Assembly: GCA_948470475.1 (NCBI GenBank)
Contig: OX419339.1
Location: 1,302,501 to 1,366,500 of the forward strand
From: Galaxea fascicularis
Lineage: Eukaryota; Cnidaria; Anthozoa; Scleractinia; Euphylliidae
Direction of reading: 5' to 3'
Length of the DNA: 64,000 nt
Shown here piece after piece: positions 21,117-32,600 of this stretch (the first letter of the stretch is position 1; every line of letters starts with the position of its first letter). The notes under the pieces were generated by a model that searched no databases, had not been told where the DNA came from, and worked only from the letters and a program-made list of their open reading frames with translations. The translations under genes were made by a program, and so were the position numbers.

Positions 21117-24100
21117 TTAGTCATCGTTCTTGAAATTTTCTCGATCTTCAAACTGCTTTTCCACCGTCCATAACAGTGCATTCAAAAAGCCTTGCAACGT
21201 CACTGAAGAATTCTAAAACGAAAATTACCATGTTGGGTCGATGGAAAAAAACAACTCAAAGAAGCATGTACAAGAAAGCAACGTAAATTCATGACAACTG
21301 CATGACTTGAGACTGGATTATAGTCTTCCGCATAACTATGAGAGGCAAAGGACACCACAGCAATGTGCGCTTACTATGAAATCAAATTCCAGTTCTTCCG
21401 ACAAGAGGGGAACCTGTGACCTCCCCAATACTCATGCGCATCCTCTAGTGCAGAGCTACACGAGACTCGTGGGCTCAAGGATCATAAAGCTACGTTCACG
21501 TGTGATATGACATTGTATCCAGGCATTAATTTTTATCTGGCAAGACAGTAAGGAGCTTGAGCAAAAGCGGCAAGCCAAGGATGAAAATCGGCAAGTGTAA
21601 ACCGCCGAAGGATACCTTACCTTGCTAATTTAATTTTCAGTTTTAGGACAACGTTTAGAGGTTATCCCGTTTTTAAATATATCGGTAAGGCAAGGACGAA
21701 ACTCCCCTGGCACCTTGCCCTTTTAATGGAAGGTGTAAATCTTCCTGCTTGCCGAGAAGGCAACTTTTGATCATTCTGCGCATGTTACAGCGCTACTTCG
21801 CTGCGGTGAAGGAACTGTTAGCCATTCTAAACCAGTCATCTGACTGAGGCTTCATCCAGATGTTTCTTTCCCTCATGCAGCTCGGAGGGTTAACCAATGT
21901 CATCATCGTGAGCATGAGGAACATCAGTTTTTTCCTTTGGCAGTTCCGGTATCTAATGAAACGCTCTTTCTTCCTCGATTCCTCGCTTATCTGGTTCTTT
22001 ATTTCATGTTGTCGACGCTTGTGCTCGGTTTCGTTTGTTTTCGTTAGTACGGAGGTTACGAACATCAACAATCCCGTGGACGCCAAGTTGAATTACACTG
22101 AAGCACAATGCGCGTTCTCACTTACAAATTCTAAGTCTTGCCTTTAGCACAATAGCCTTCCCTAAAACAAACCTAGCAAGGGTGAAACGGTATCTGTGTA
22201 AACAATCCCTGCCTTACCAAAATGTTAGCTACCCTTGCCGATTTCCATCCTTGCCTTCCCGTTTTGTGTGTGTGTGTGTGTGTGGTGTAAATGGGATTCT
22301 ATCTTCCCAATATTGTAACTGTTTCGAGATTATTCCAATTTGTTTAACTTGGAAAACGCTGGCGAACAGCCCAAGGTCTAAATCACTAAGAACAGTGTTA
22401 AAGTAAAGGAAGAGAAAGAAATGTACCATAATGTATTTAACGCACGTGCAAAGTGATTGTTTCTGCTTATTAAACCTGTTGGTTTGTGTCGTTCTTGTTG
22501 CCGTTGACGTCCTCGTCGCTTAAACTCTCTAGTATTATTGAAAAGGGCATTGAAATCAACCAGAAAGGAGCAACGGTTTTTCCCTCAGTCATCAATGAAA
22601 CTAACCTGAACGTGGCGCGCATGGGCCAAAAAAGGGATCTTTCTGAGAGTTCTGCCGCTCAACCCATGACTTTTCCTGTATGAAAGCAAAAAGAGACGAG
22701 CAGGTTGTATCCAAAATCAAAATTGACGCAAAAATATTGTAGTGAAGTTAACGTACCTCGCTATTTCCAGAAGCTCCAGACTTAGATTCGTGGCATCATT
22801 ATTGACGAAACTGAAAAGTGAATTTGATTTAGAATGTGCTAAACTCGTTAACTAAACTAAGACATTTTTGGTTAGAAAATGGGGCTCAGAAAGGAAATCT
22901 TGAGCAAAAAACATATCGAACCCGTCCAGTATCTGCAAGGTAAATTTAAGTAGCTTTTGGGGTCCATTCCCATGGTGCCTTTAGCGCTTTTGGATGCTTC
23001 CCTCTGTGCCTTTTTAGCACTTTGTATTGTGTGGAGCAAACTGTAATAAAGGTCAGCATATAAGCCGAGTATCTGAGACTGAGTGGTATGTAAAGCAAGC
23101 ATTTCGAAGATATTCAATAACAGCTTCTTACCGTAAGACTTCTAAATCCCTGTTTGAAAAAGCCACAGACAGAACGGAAGAAAAAAAATTCAAATTAGTT
23201 TAAAGAGAGCCAAAAAATGTTGTGAATCAATATTTGTGCCAACTACACTGTATCTGTAAGTGAAGTCCTTCCGCAGGAAATTTAAGGTGGACCTGTACTG
23301 TTTACCTAACCAAACAATAAACGACGGATCTAAACAACGCCCTAAACCATGACAAAAGCAAGAGCTGCAGGTTAAAGGAACCAATGAAAACGAACTTTGG
23401 AGCAGACACAGGGGACCCAAAAGAAAACTGAAAGAATAACCGAAAAATGTCCCACCTGATGCCAAGAATTTGTTGAACAGGAGAAATGATACCGACCTGC
23501 AAAATCAACACTGATATTCACTATGTTGTTGACGCAATACTGCTATAAACTTTAATCACAAAATAATATCGTTACCCTCATGAGCTCAGTTATACAGGAG
23601 TGATAAATGGAAAATATTGCATTGACAGATGGAGGGCCAATGTACTGCTTGATATCTGCCCTGTAGAACAAATGTAAGAGGATTAACACCGCATTAGACA
23701 TTTTGTCAGTTCCCTCCCAGCATTAGAACAGACAGCTCACTGTGCTTTCTTTCCTCTCAAAGACATCTTATTCTAAAAAGTGTGAGTTGGGGGCAAAAAT
23801 GAAAGAGAGCATAAAATATTTCATGGTGTACTTTCATAACATCTGTGTGTTATCTTTAGATGTGCACTCCATGGCCAACAATAGGATGCTCTGTTGTGCA
23901 GCCCAGTCAAAATGGTTTTCAGTAGTGGGCAAGATGGCTTGAGTAGAAGGCAGCAGGGGCCAGAGGCCCTTGCCTGTTACAGGGGTACGGGAGCATGCTT
24001 CCCCGGAAAATTTTGAAAATATTGGCTTCAAATGGTTGCATCTGGGGCATTTTGGGGGGTAAACTCAGCCCCTATTTGATATCTTGTAGATAACACCTCT

Positions 24101-27100
24101 CAAATCCTTTTATATTTCAAGTAGTAGTTTTGCTGCAAAATTTTTTGGTTACATTTTTAAGTAGTAGAGATTTGTTATAAATGAACTTTAAGGTGAAGTA
24201 GGCAGCAGAAATTTCTTTGTAGGCAGTAAAATCGCCGGCTGCCAGAACATTTTGACTGGGCTGGTTGTGTATAGGTGCTGTATTTTTAAACACATGGAAA
24301 ACAGGAAAAAACATACATATAATTCTACACCACAGCACCAGTAGCTAAGTGCTCATACCTGTCGACAAACGCTAAGTCAATTGCTCCAGTCACATTAGAG
24401 GTTGTAAGGATGATAACATTAGGAAATCTATGATGCAAAAAGCAAAACAAATATTAATTTCAAAAGTATTTTTGCACACACCTCTTAATTCTGATTTGTT
24501 CATACATAAAACTTGGGAAAGAACGTAAGTAAGTCTGGTATCCACCTACAAAGTGTCTCAGAAGATTATAGAACAAAATTATTATCCCTTAAGCATCCCT
24601 TTCATATTTTAGCAGTATCACTGAAAGAGCTACAGTGTACATTTCCCATTCAACTGCTGCGGCTTGTTTCCTGAAACCCCCCAAAACTTTTCGGGCCTAT
24701 TTTGGGTGTCATAATTTCCTACATACCTTAAAACTGAAAACACTTCCAGGCATGAAATTTTGCATCAAATTTGCCCTTTCGTATCTTGAAATCATAGTAG
24801 AAAAACCAGCTTTACAGAATAAGTGTATCACAGTTTTAAAAATGGCGTTTTGGGTCTAAAACGTTTTCGGGATTTTCGAGAAACTGGTCCCTGAGGCTGT
24901 AATTATACAGATCACACACACTGAACATGTGTCATCATGTCCTCATCCAAGGTGCTAAGACACCCTCCTACCTTCCTAAATGACAGCAATGAATGTGAGG
25001 TTTACTGCAGTACATACCTCTTAATGTGATCTATCTGCGTGAGTAGAGCATTCACCACTCTTATAGCATCTGATGGCTCCTGGCCCTGCATCGCTGATTT
25101 ACGAGCTGCAGTCAGACTCTCCACCTGACACAAGCAGATAGAAGCAGAGCTGTGTTCTAGCGGCGCCCGGTCGCCGCTGGCGACTTACTGTCACCTTTCG
25201 GTGACCAGGAAATATTAGTTTTTGCACCAAACATATATGTATATGTTGGGCACCTTGGATTTCGGGGGTTTAGAGATTTTGTGCGCACAACTGCTTTTCT
25301 TAAAGCACAGCCCTGTAGGATGCATAACACATTCAATCAATGATAAAAATTGCCTGTGTTCAAGCATCTTTTGTTTCCTTTTGAGATTAAGGAGAAATCT
25401 AGGCACAGACTTCTAATAATTTCATGCTATAGAAATTTAACCCTTTCACTGCCAAGACGGAAACATCTTGGTGGTGAAAGGGTTAAACAAGGAAATGAGG
25501 TTTTTATCTGTCCCATCACCTCTAAAAACATTTCAAGAATTGTTCATATAACATTCCAGGTTGTTTTTATTCCATTAGAATTTGGCAATTCTTTTACGAT
25601 TGTCTGACCTGACTAACTTCATACCTCATCAATTAATACACAAACCAGTGCCTCCTTGTCATCAATTAACTCTTGAATCTTCTGAAACATTTTCATTACC
25701 AGCTTACCACTCTGATGGAAAATAACAGTTTGTGAAAAATTGAAATAATATTAAGCTACATGTACATGTATTCACTGTAGCGTACATCTACAAATCAAAA
25801 ATAGTAGTTTAATGGTGTGAGAGCTATCACCAACTCAGATTACTCAGCACATTCTGCTCCCTTGTTTACCAAACTGCGTGTCTTAGATATTTTTCAAGTT
25901 GATTCATTTCAAATTGCCATTATTTATGTTTTACTATCATAAACAACTTTTGCCACTGAGGTTCCTCAATTTGTTTGAAACTAGCAGTCAAATACATGAT
26001 TATGACACAAGATTGGCCAGCAGTTATTGCTGCTTTTTTGCTGTACAAATATTATGTGATTTACAATAACATTCTCTAACAAGGTCCTAAAACAATCAAT
26101 CATCTATTCATCTAGCTTTTTCAGCTTTAACAAAAAATACATGTAAGTTAGAATTTGTATTCAAGCAATCCTAATTTGGCCAAGCCGCACACCCATAGAG
26201 CCATTGATAGATTTTAAGATATTGAAAGTCAAGGAAGACTTTTAAAAGTCATTTGGCTTCTTTAGGTCTCCTCACCAATAGCTCTAGCTTATAGATACTT
26301 TACTTATCGTTATGGAAGATGAATAAATATTGAAACTTACTTCTGAGAACCACTTTGAAAACAAACTGTGGCTATTTATTTCAATCAACTGCCCATAAGA
26401 ATATCTGGGGTTTAGAAAACACATAATACACTGTCAACAAAGAAAACAAACAACCATCCGGACACAAATGCCAGGTACAGCTGTAACCAATAATTTAATA
26501 CAATGTATGCATAATTATTCAAAATTAGGGTTAGGATACAAAGGAAATTGAGTTTCAACCAAGGTTAAAAAATTCTTACCTGAATTAAATTTTTAACTGC
26601 GATAAAATTTAATACACATGATGTAATTAATTGTTCTTTTGTCATCAAACCTAATAACTAAAGGCATTTTGGACAAGAATTTCCTTAGCAAATTTTAACC
26701 TTTATGTGCTTTTATGAAACTGCATGCTTTGCTCAGTAAAGATCATTTAATATTTTAAGTACCTTTAGAAGAAAAAAAAAACATTCTAGTCAAGAATGGC
26801 AAAAAGAACTTTTTCGCTAGAATAACTTTTCTCACCGATCTGATAATCTGATGCTCAGTTTTTGAGCCAAGGCCTTACAAAGTGATGTTTTGCCAGTTCC
26901 TGGAGGACCTGAAAAATGTTGCATTAAAAAGAAAGCTACTGGTTATTCATAGACACTGATAAGCAGACATGTGAGTCACCCACAAGAACAAAAATGCTAA
27001 GGTTTCATGCTACATGTACATGTTCAAGAAAATATTAAATCACTTGTAGCACTATATAAAGTTAGGTATAAGTAAGCACTAAAGTTAGGAGAATGATAAT

Positions 27101-29274
27101 ATGTTTCATGGAAGTCTGTATTGGTCAGAAGAGGTATTAAGTCTTTCCCATAAAAACTGTAATCACTTTCAACAGACATGGAGAATAACAATCGTAAAAT
27201 AAAGATACATGTATCCTATTTCATACACCTTACAAGTCCTTACCATGAAGAAGTATAACTCGGTTCCATGATATCACATTACTGTTGACACCCCTAATTA
27301 GACAAAAAAAACAACTTACAGGAGATCACAGATTGTCAGAGCGAAAAGGCTCTGCATCTATATGTGATTGTGAGTCAGTGAAGAACTGAAAACCGTAAAA
27401 TTGCAATTGATAATAGCTATTTAAACTTCAAAGTAAAAAGTTGTACTCTAATTCAAATAAGAATAAATGTTTCTCCACACCTGTCTGAGAACAGCAAAGT
27501 TGTCATGGCATAATTAATGAGCTGAAAAGAAAATGATTGTATGGTGATTATAAATACCATACAGTTTGGTACAGTAAAGCAAATGAATTTATGAAATGCT
27601 TTGGCTTACCTGGGCTTTGACATCTAAATCAAATATTAAACTTTCCCAGATTCCATGAAAATCCTCTGCAAAATAATAATATTATTGTACACAAATTAAA
27701 CTACATGTATACATATATTACTGATTCATTTTTTTAATACTAAGATGGCTTAGTTACAGTAAGCCTCACCAGACGGTAAAAGCCAGTGATTGGCAGCTGC
27801 TATGTCTTCCTCTAATTCCTCAGTAGCAGGTCCATCATCATGAAGCTGGAAAACATGGATTGCAAGCTTGCAATTCTTCAGATTACCCTGAAAAAGATAT
27901 GAAAACTCAAGGCCTAAAGTTGACTTCAAACTTACATGTATCTATAATTATTAAAAACAACCTTATTTTCTTTGTGATACATGTTTTTCATTCCCAGTTC
28001 ATGTCTACTGACGATAGCTCGTGTCACACACCTGTTTATGAATGCTCATAACTCCCCCCTCCCCTCATAGCTATGACTACTGTGTACAGTAAGTTTCTCT
28101 ACTGCTGTCTCCTTCAATAAGTACACTCCTTCAAATACACAAATTTTGCACTCTTGATCAGTACCAGAGTTTAGTTGCATTATAGCAAACAAATCATTTA
28201 CCTGTCTACCTTTGGACACCATTTCTGTGTCACAAACTGATACAGACTTAACATGCTCTGTTAAAAGTCCATCTGTGAATTCTGTAAAGGTAGTATCACC
28301 ATACACAGTGGCCTCATACAACAAAAACTTCTTCACGTGTTCTTTTATTATAGCAGGTCTGGCCGTGCTGTAAAACGAATTGTCAAAGGAATATACACAG
28401 TCATAAGCTATAATCTGTCTTTTACAACTGCTATACTACACTGGGAGCCATGTTTTTATTACATCTATAAATCACACAAGCGATTGTTGTTTCTAATTGC
28501 CATGATCGGGAATTCACAGGTAAATGGCCCTCCCGGGTGAGGGTGATGCCACTGGGACTCTGAAACCCTCACGGTCACCCTAAAGCGAACCAAGTTCAGG
28601 TGCATTTTGCAACCCTGAACTAGACCTTAAATCCCCAGCCTTCCGTGTTGATTTCTTTTTATGTCAATTCCCAGAGAAAACAGTCTGTACTAAATTCTTC
28701 AAGCAATAATTGATTGGCTCTTCAATGGACAATGATACCCTAATCTAAACCAAAACTCTTCGAGTTCTATACCCCAGACTAAACTATTTAAAAACCATAC
28801 TCTTCTCAGGGGAGGTCTTGACTACTGCGTAGCCGCGTAGCCAACACCAGACAAGTATGACATATATGTATTTCTCGTTATTGAAGCGTTAGCGGGAATT
28901 AACTGCTTATCCGTGTAGCCATCTTTTTCAGGGGTATGACTAAAAATGACGGGGTATTCAGCAGTTACTCCTATGTATCTTTAACTTGGCTTGCACAACT
29001 GCATGTGCAAAGATTAAAGGGCATTTTCCATAGGTTTCTTATTTAAATTAACAATAAAAGTTTCGCTTCGATAAAAGAGAAGACAACAAAAAAAAAAAAA
29101 AAAAAAAAGGTATGGGATGGAATATATCCGATGAGAATAAACTTGAACAGTGGAATGGAAATGAAATAATAAAAACAATGTTACTAGCCTGCAAGCATCT
29201 TGAAGAACCTCTACGTGATAAGTTAGAGAACCCTGAGGCGGAAGGGCCTCTGAAAGATCGCGAACTTGCTCCAT
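21117..29274 (-). CDS. TRIP13: TRIP13/Pch2 AAA+ ATPase, 17 coding exons, 426 aa
   Basis: Exons, 5' to 3' on the minus strand: 29274-29189, 28367-28202, 27887-27770, 27665-27610, 27521-27481, 27293-27244, 26908-26836, 26404-26341, 25711-25625, 25124-25018, 24427-24359, 23660-23576, 23496-23456, 23149-23132, 22810-22757, 22675-22606, 21212-21117. They sum to 1281 nt with frame kept at every junction; human TRIP13 has 432 aa. Walker A GPPGTGKT is at residues 173-180, Walker B LVCVLIDE ends at Glu247, sensor 1 TTSN is in exon 11, and the sensor 2 Arg380 lies in [11 protein letters not shown]. All catalytic residues are present. The enzyme remodels HORMA proteins (MAD2 with p31comet; HORMADs in meiosis). 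Intron 1 appears to be GC-AG and exon 14 is only 18 nt. Introns hold several MITEs. The gene is head to head with CEP76. Confidence 0.95.
21569..22262. mobile_element. Inverted-repeat element with a Harbinger-like fragment, in TRIP13's last intron
   Basis: GCGGCAAGCCAAGGATGAAA plus following bases at 21569-21601 recur inverted at about 22229-22261. Between them the minus strand (22086-21793) encodes a 97-residue frame whose end, [20 protein letters not shown], is like the start of HARBI1/Harbinger nucleases (W.RPQSD.WW.MVNS.FT). No DDE domain follows, so it is non-autonomous or broken. The Harbinger assignment is tentative. Confidence 0.5.
22265..22284. repeat. (TG)n microsatellite
   Basis: About ten TG units at the right edge of the inverted-repeat element in TRIP13's last intron. 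Confidence 0.9.
23899..24263. mobile_element. 365-bp MITE with 6-bp target duplication, in TRIP13 intron 11
   Basis: Ends CAGCCCAGTCAAAATG and CATTTTGACTGGGCTG are perfect 16-bp inverted repeats. GTTGTG is duplicated at 23893-23898 and 24264-24269. No transposase. The CAG start is hAT-like, though the duplication is 6 rather than 8 bp. Confidence 0.75.
24645..24885. repeat. Dispersed repeat, copy 1 (inverted copy at 44626-44822)
   Basis: Contains the blocks TTTCGGGCCTATTTTGG, CAGGCATGAAATTTTGCA and CCCTTTCGTATCTTGAAATC, which recur in reverse complement at 44626-44822. Lies in TRIP13 intron 10. Class unknown. Confidence 0.65.
25148..25314. mobile_element. MITE of about 167 bp, copy 1, next to TRIP13 exon 10
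   Basis: Ends AGAGCTGTGTTCTA and AAGCACAGCCCT are imperfect inverted repeats. Copy 2 is at 32761-32929. It ends about 23 bp from the acceptor of TRIP13 exon 10 and so contributes to that acceptor's upstream region. Confidence 0.65.
25437..25486. repeat. TTAA-flanked 50-bp hairpin, minimal transposon remnant
   Basis: TTAACCCTTTCACTGCCAAG is followed after about 10 bases by its near-perfect inverted copy ending in TTAA. This looks like two fused terminal repeats of a TTAA-specific element with the interior lost. Confidence 0.65.
29088..29108. repeat. Poly(A) run
   Basis: 21 consecutive A on the plus strand in TRIP13 intron 1. Confidence 0.95.
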
Positions 29275-29618
29275 TACAGCAATTAGTTTGATCTCCTGAG
29301 TTCCTCCAATTGTCCAAATCCGTAACACATCTTCAAATGAGCGGGTAAAAATGTTGGTTCTAAAAAATTCCGCAAAGTTTTACTGCTTTCAAATTTTTGC
29401 GCCAAGAAGAAATGAGACTGTGATATAATAACAGCGGCAGTTTTCAAACTCTGCAGGCGCAGTAGATGCCAACGTTGCAAAGCAGTATTGCTACTCAGCG
29501 GTACAACATGTAAACTAAGCGCAAACTAAGCGTAATCACGTACTGAGCAGTTTCCGTTTCCGGAAGTTCGGCGCAAGATTTGAACGGAACATTTTACGCT
29601 AAAAATGAAAAATACAGA
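29275..29618. promoter_or_regulatory. Shared bidirectional promoter of TRIP13 (-) and CEP76 (+)
   Basis: 344 bp separate the two start codons. An ETS-type CCGGAAGT lies at 29560-29567. A CDE-like GGCGC at 29570-29574 is followed after exactly 4 bases by a CHR-type TTTGAA at 29579-29584, the arrangement that DREAM/MMB complexes use in vertebrate G2/M genes. No TATA box is evident. The motifs are 35-60 bp from the CEP76 ATG, so they may overlap its transcription start. Role inferred, not shown. Confidence 0.6.
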
Positions 29619-32600
29619 ATGACACTTCCAACGGAAAAAGTTCAAGAACTAAAACAAATTATTCACAGCCATCTGTCGCAGATGAACGTTTATTCCAGAA
29701 TTAAGGAATGCGTGGATGAATCATTTAGAGGCGAAGATTTTGACGAAGGGATTGACGAGGCGGGTTTGTTGAATGCTCTCAAAGAACGTGGAATTGTTGA
29801 TGATGTGATGAACACTTTAAAGTTCGAGGGTTTAGAAAGAGAACCAAAAAGAATCAAGGACAGAAGAAAGACAGAAACTATGGAGGAAATCCCCTCGAGA
29901 GGTATTGTTGAATGATTTTCCGTCGCATAAACAACCACAGGCACGCTAAGCTCACTGCAGGGTGTAACAAATCGATAATTTCAATACTCGATAAAATAGA
30001 TTATAATCGATAATTTTCGATATTAATTAATCGATTAATATCGAAAATCGATAACAATCGATACCAGAGTTTTTTGTGATTATCGATTTTGATCGACTTT
30101 ATTGATTTTGGTAATTTCATTTCGATTTCAATCAATTTCCATCGATTTATAAGAGTTGACTTGTTCTCTTGACCAAGTAAGCCAATATAATCGTTAATCT
30201 GCGCCGAAATCTTGGGGTTGTCTCTCATGTACCAGCCAAATCTTGTGATTATCGATATTTATTGATTATTTTAGCTAATCGAATGATTATTATCGAGTAT
30301 TATCGAGTAATATTGAGTAATCGATTAGTTTCCGATGATCGATTTCTATCGATTTGTTATGCCCTGTCACTGTGAGAGTCGCTTTTATGAAAAAAATATC
30401 AACATGGAGCCCTGCAAATATACATTTATAACAATTTGCATGGAATCCCGGTAATAGGTTCAAGAAGATACATGTAATTATATAACAAAAAAACCTCAAC
30501 AAAGAAGGCTTTCCTTATTTTCATGGCATGTTGCTTGCCCGGGAAGGGGGTGGGGGTGGGTGAGTGGGTGAGTGTTGTGCTGCCTTATGAGGCCTTAACG
30601 GGGACTTGTAGCCCGATAGGGTATGGTTTTCAGGGTGTTTTGTCTTGAACAGGGTATTGATTTCATTACTTTCTGTCTTAAACATGACCTAATGGCATAA
30701 ACAGGATAAGCTTAGATGTTTGTTTATGGAAGCCTGACCACAAGCTGCCAGTTATTGGTGGACATCCCTTGACTTTGATAACTACAGCTTAAGTGGTGAC
30801 TGGAAAGCGTTGTCTTTGTGTTACATACATGTCACGCTGGAACTGATTCTAGGCTGGGCTGGCCACGGTGCCCCTTGTTGTATTATATAAAAATGTTAAA
30901 ACAATTTTTTAGAAAACCCTGCAATAGTTACATTTGTACTTTGACAGTGTTAAATGAGGAGAGTCATAATCATGACTGTTATGATTTTCTTTTCATAACA
31001 TTACTATTTCTTACAAACAAATGGCAATCACATACAGATGACTTTGTATCTAGAGTTTTAGTAGAAAGTGCATGCAAAACTAGATATGCATGTAATGTAC
31101 CTGTAGGATTTCCTTGAATAAATAAATACACCTTTTTCTAGAATAGCCACCATTTTAATATTCTTTTAAAGTTTTTATTTAAATTAGCCCTCATTGCCTT
31201 GTTCTAAGTAAAAATAATATTCTTTTGAATTTTGCTCTTAAGAACGAGGCAACAAGGGCTAATTTGAATAAAAACAAAAGAATAATTTATTAGAATGGGA
31301 GCCATTTTGGAATAAGGTATATTTGCTGAGACAGTCTATTTATTTATTTATTTAACTTCGCCAAGCTGGCAGGGACACCGCAACAGCCAGCGCCAATTAC
31401 TGCGGGCCCCAGACACAGGTCAGCACCAGGGGTGGTCACAGCCAGGGTTCGTTACGTCCCTAGTAGTTCTTTAACGTCCCACAGAATTAATTGTGGAGAG
31501 TTGTGAGACGCGACCTCTGGTTTATCGTCCTTATCCGAGAAGAGTCAGTACTGCTGTTATTATCAAGTGAACCTAGTGTGTGCAAAATGGTATCATTGGC
31601 TGCTTTGTACCTCTGTGTGGGAGATTGTATGAGTTAAGTGGCAAATTATCACTTCTTTTCTCAACTTAATAATATATTGTTTGTTATAGTTGGAGTGGAT
31701 CCCACAAAACGGTATCTGTATCTACAAGTCCTTGGAGGAAAAGCATTTTTAGAGCACCTACAGGATCCAGAACCATTGCCAGGAAAAGTCACATCTACAT
31801 TTACTCTACATGTTCACTTTAAAGGACAGCGGTTTAGATCAAGACCAGTTCCTTGTGCCTGTGAACCAGACATAAATGAAGGTTAAACCAGCTGTATTAA
31901 AACTAAACCTTGCATTAATATTTTGATGTTGGATGGAGAGAGAGAAAGTTTTAAAGAATAGATTTAGAACGTTGAATTTACCTCAAGGAAAATAGTCTGA
32001 AATTTTGGAGGGATCTGGTTCAAACTCAGTAAAATGTAAACACAGCTGAACCTGTCTTTGCAACAACCTGTAGTAAGCGACTTCCTTTCCAAAATTAATA
32101 TGAGAGTTAGGTTGTCTATAGCATTTGTTGACCCGTTTACCGGAAGTCAGGTCATGACTTTTTTCAAGTAAGTACTGTGAACTCTACTGAAGTCTAGTTG
32201 AAACTATGGTGTTGGTTCCTGAAGACCTGTTCGGGTGGTGACGACCTGTCTCTGAAAAAGTTGACCCGACTTTCAGATAGTCAGGTTGTGAGAGAGCTGG
32301 AAAATTGGTGTTGGCTCATGATGACCTGTTGACGCGTCTCTGAAAGAGTCGACCCAACTTTCAAATAGTCAGGTTGTGAGAGACTTAAAAAACAATTGCT
32401 CCATTAATGGGCACAAAAGGAGGAGTGGAAAACAGGAGGCTGGACTGCACAGGAGAACTAGTGATTGAAATTCAATCGTCTATTGATTCCTTTATACAGT
32501 CAGTCTATTCACAAACCTGTTTTTTATTACGTGTAAATCCAATGCTAATGTTGTGCTAATTAAACTATGCACTGTAAATATTATTGTGCTTGAAGTGTGT

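Noticed and set aside
22872..23117. 81-codon minus-strand frame ([22 protein letters not shown]...) as a TRIP13 exon
   Set aside because: It does not match the family; the required residues are supplied by the 18-nt exon at 23149-23132 and the exon at 22810-22757.
28046..28201. Continuation of TRIP13 exon 2 frame past 28202
   Set aside because: It reads through the donor CAG|GTAAAT into the intron; the next family block is in the exon at 27887.
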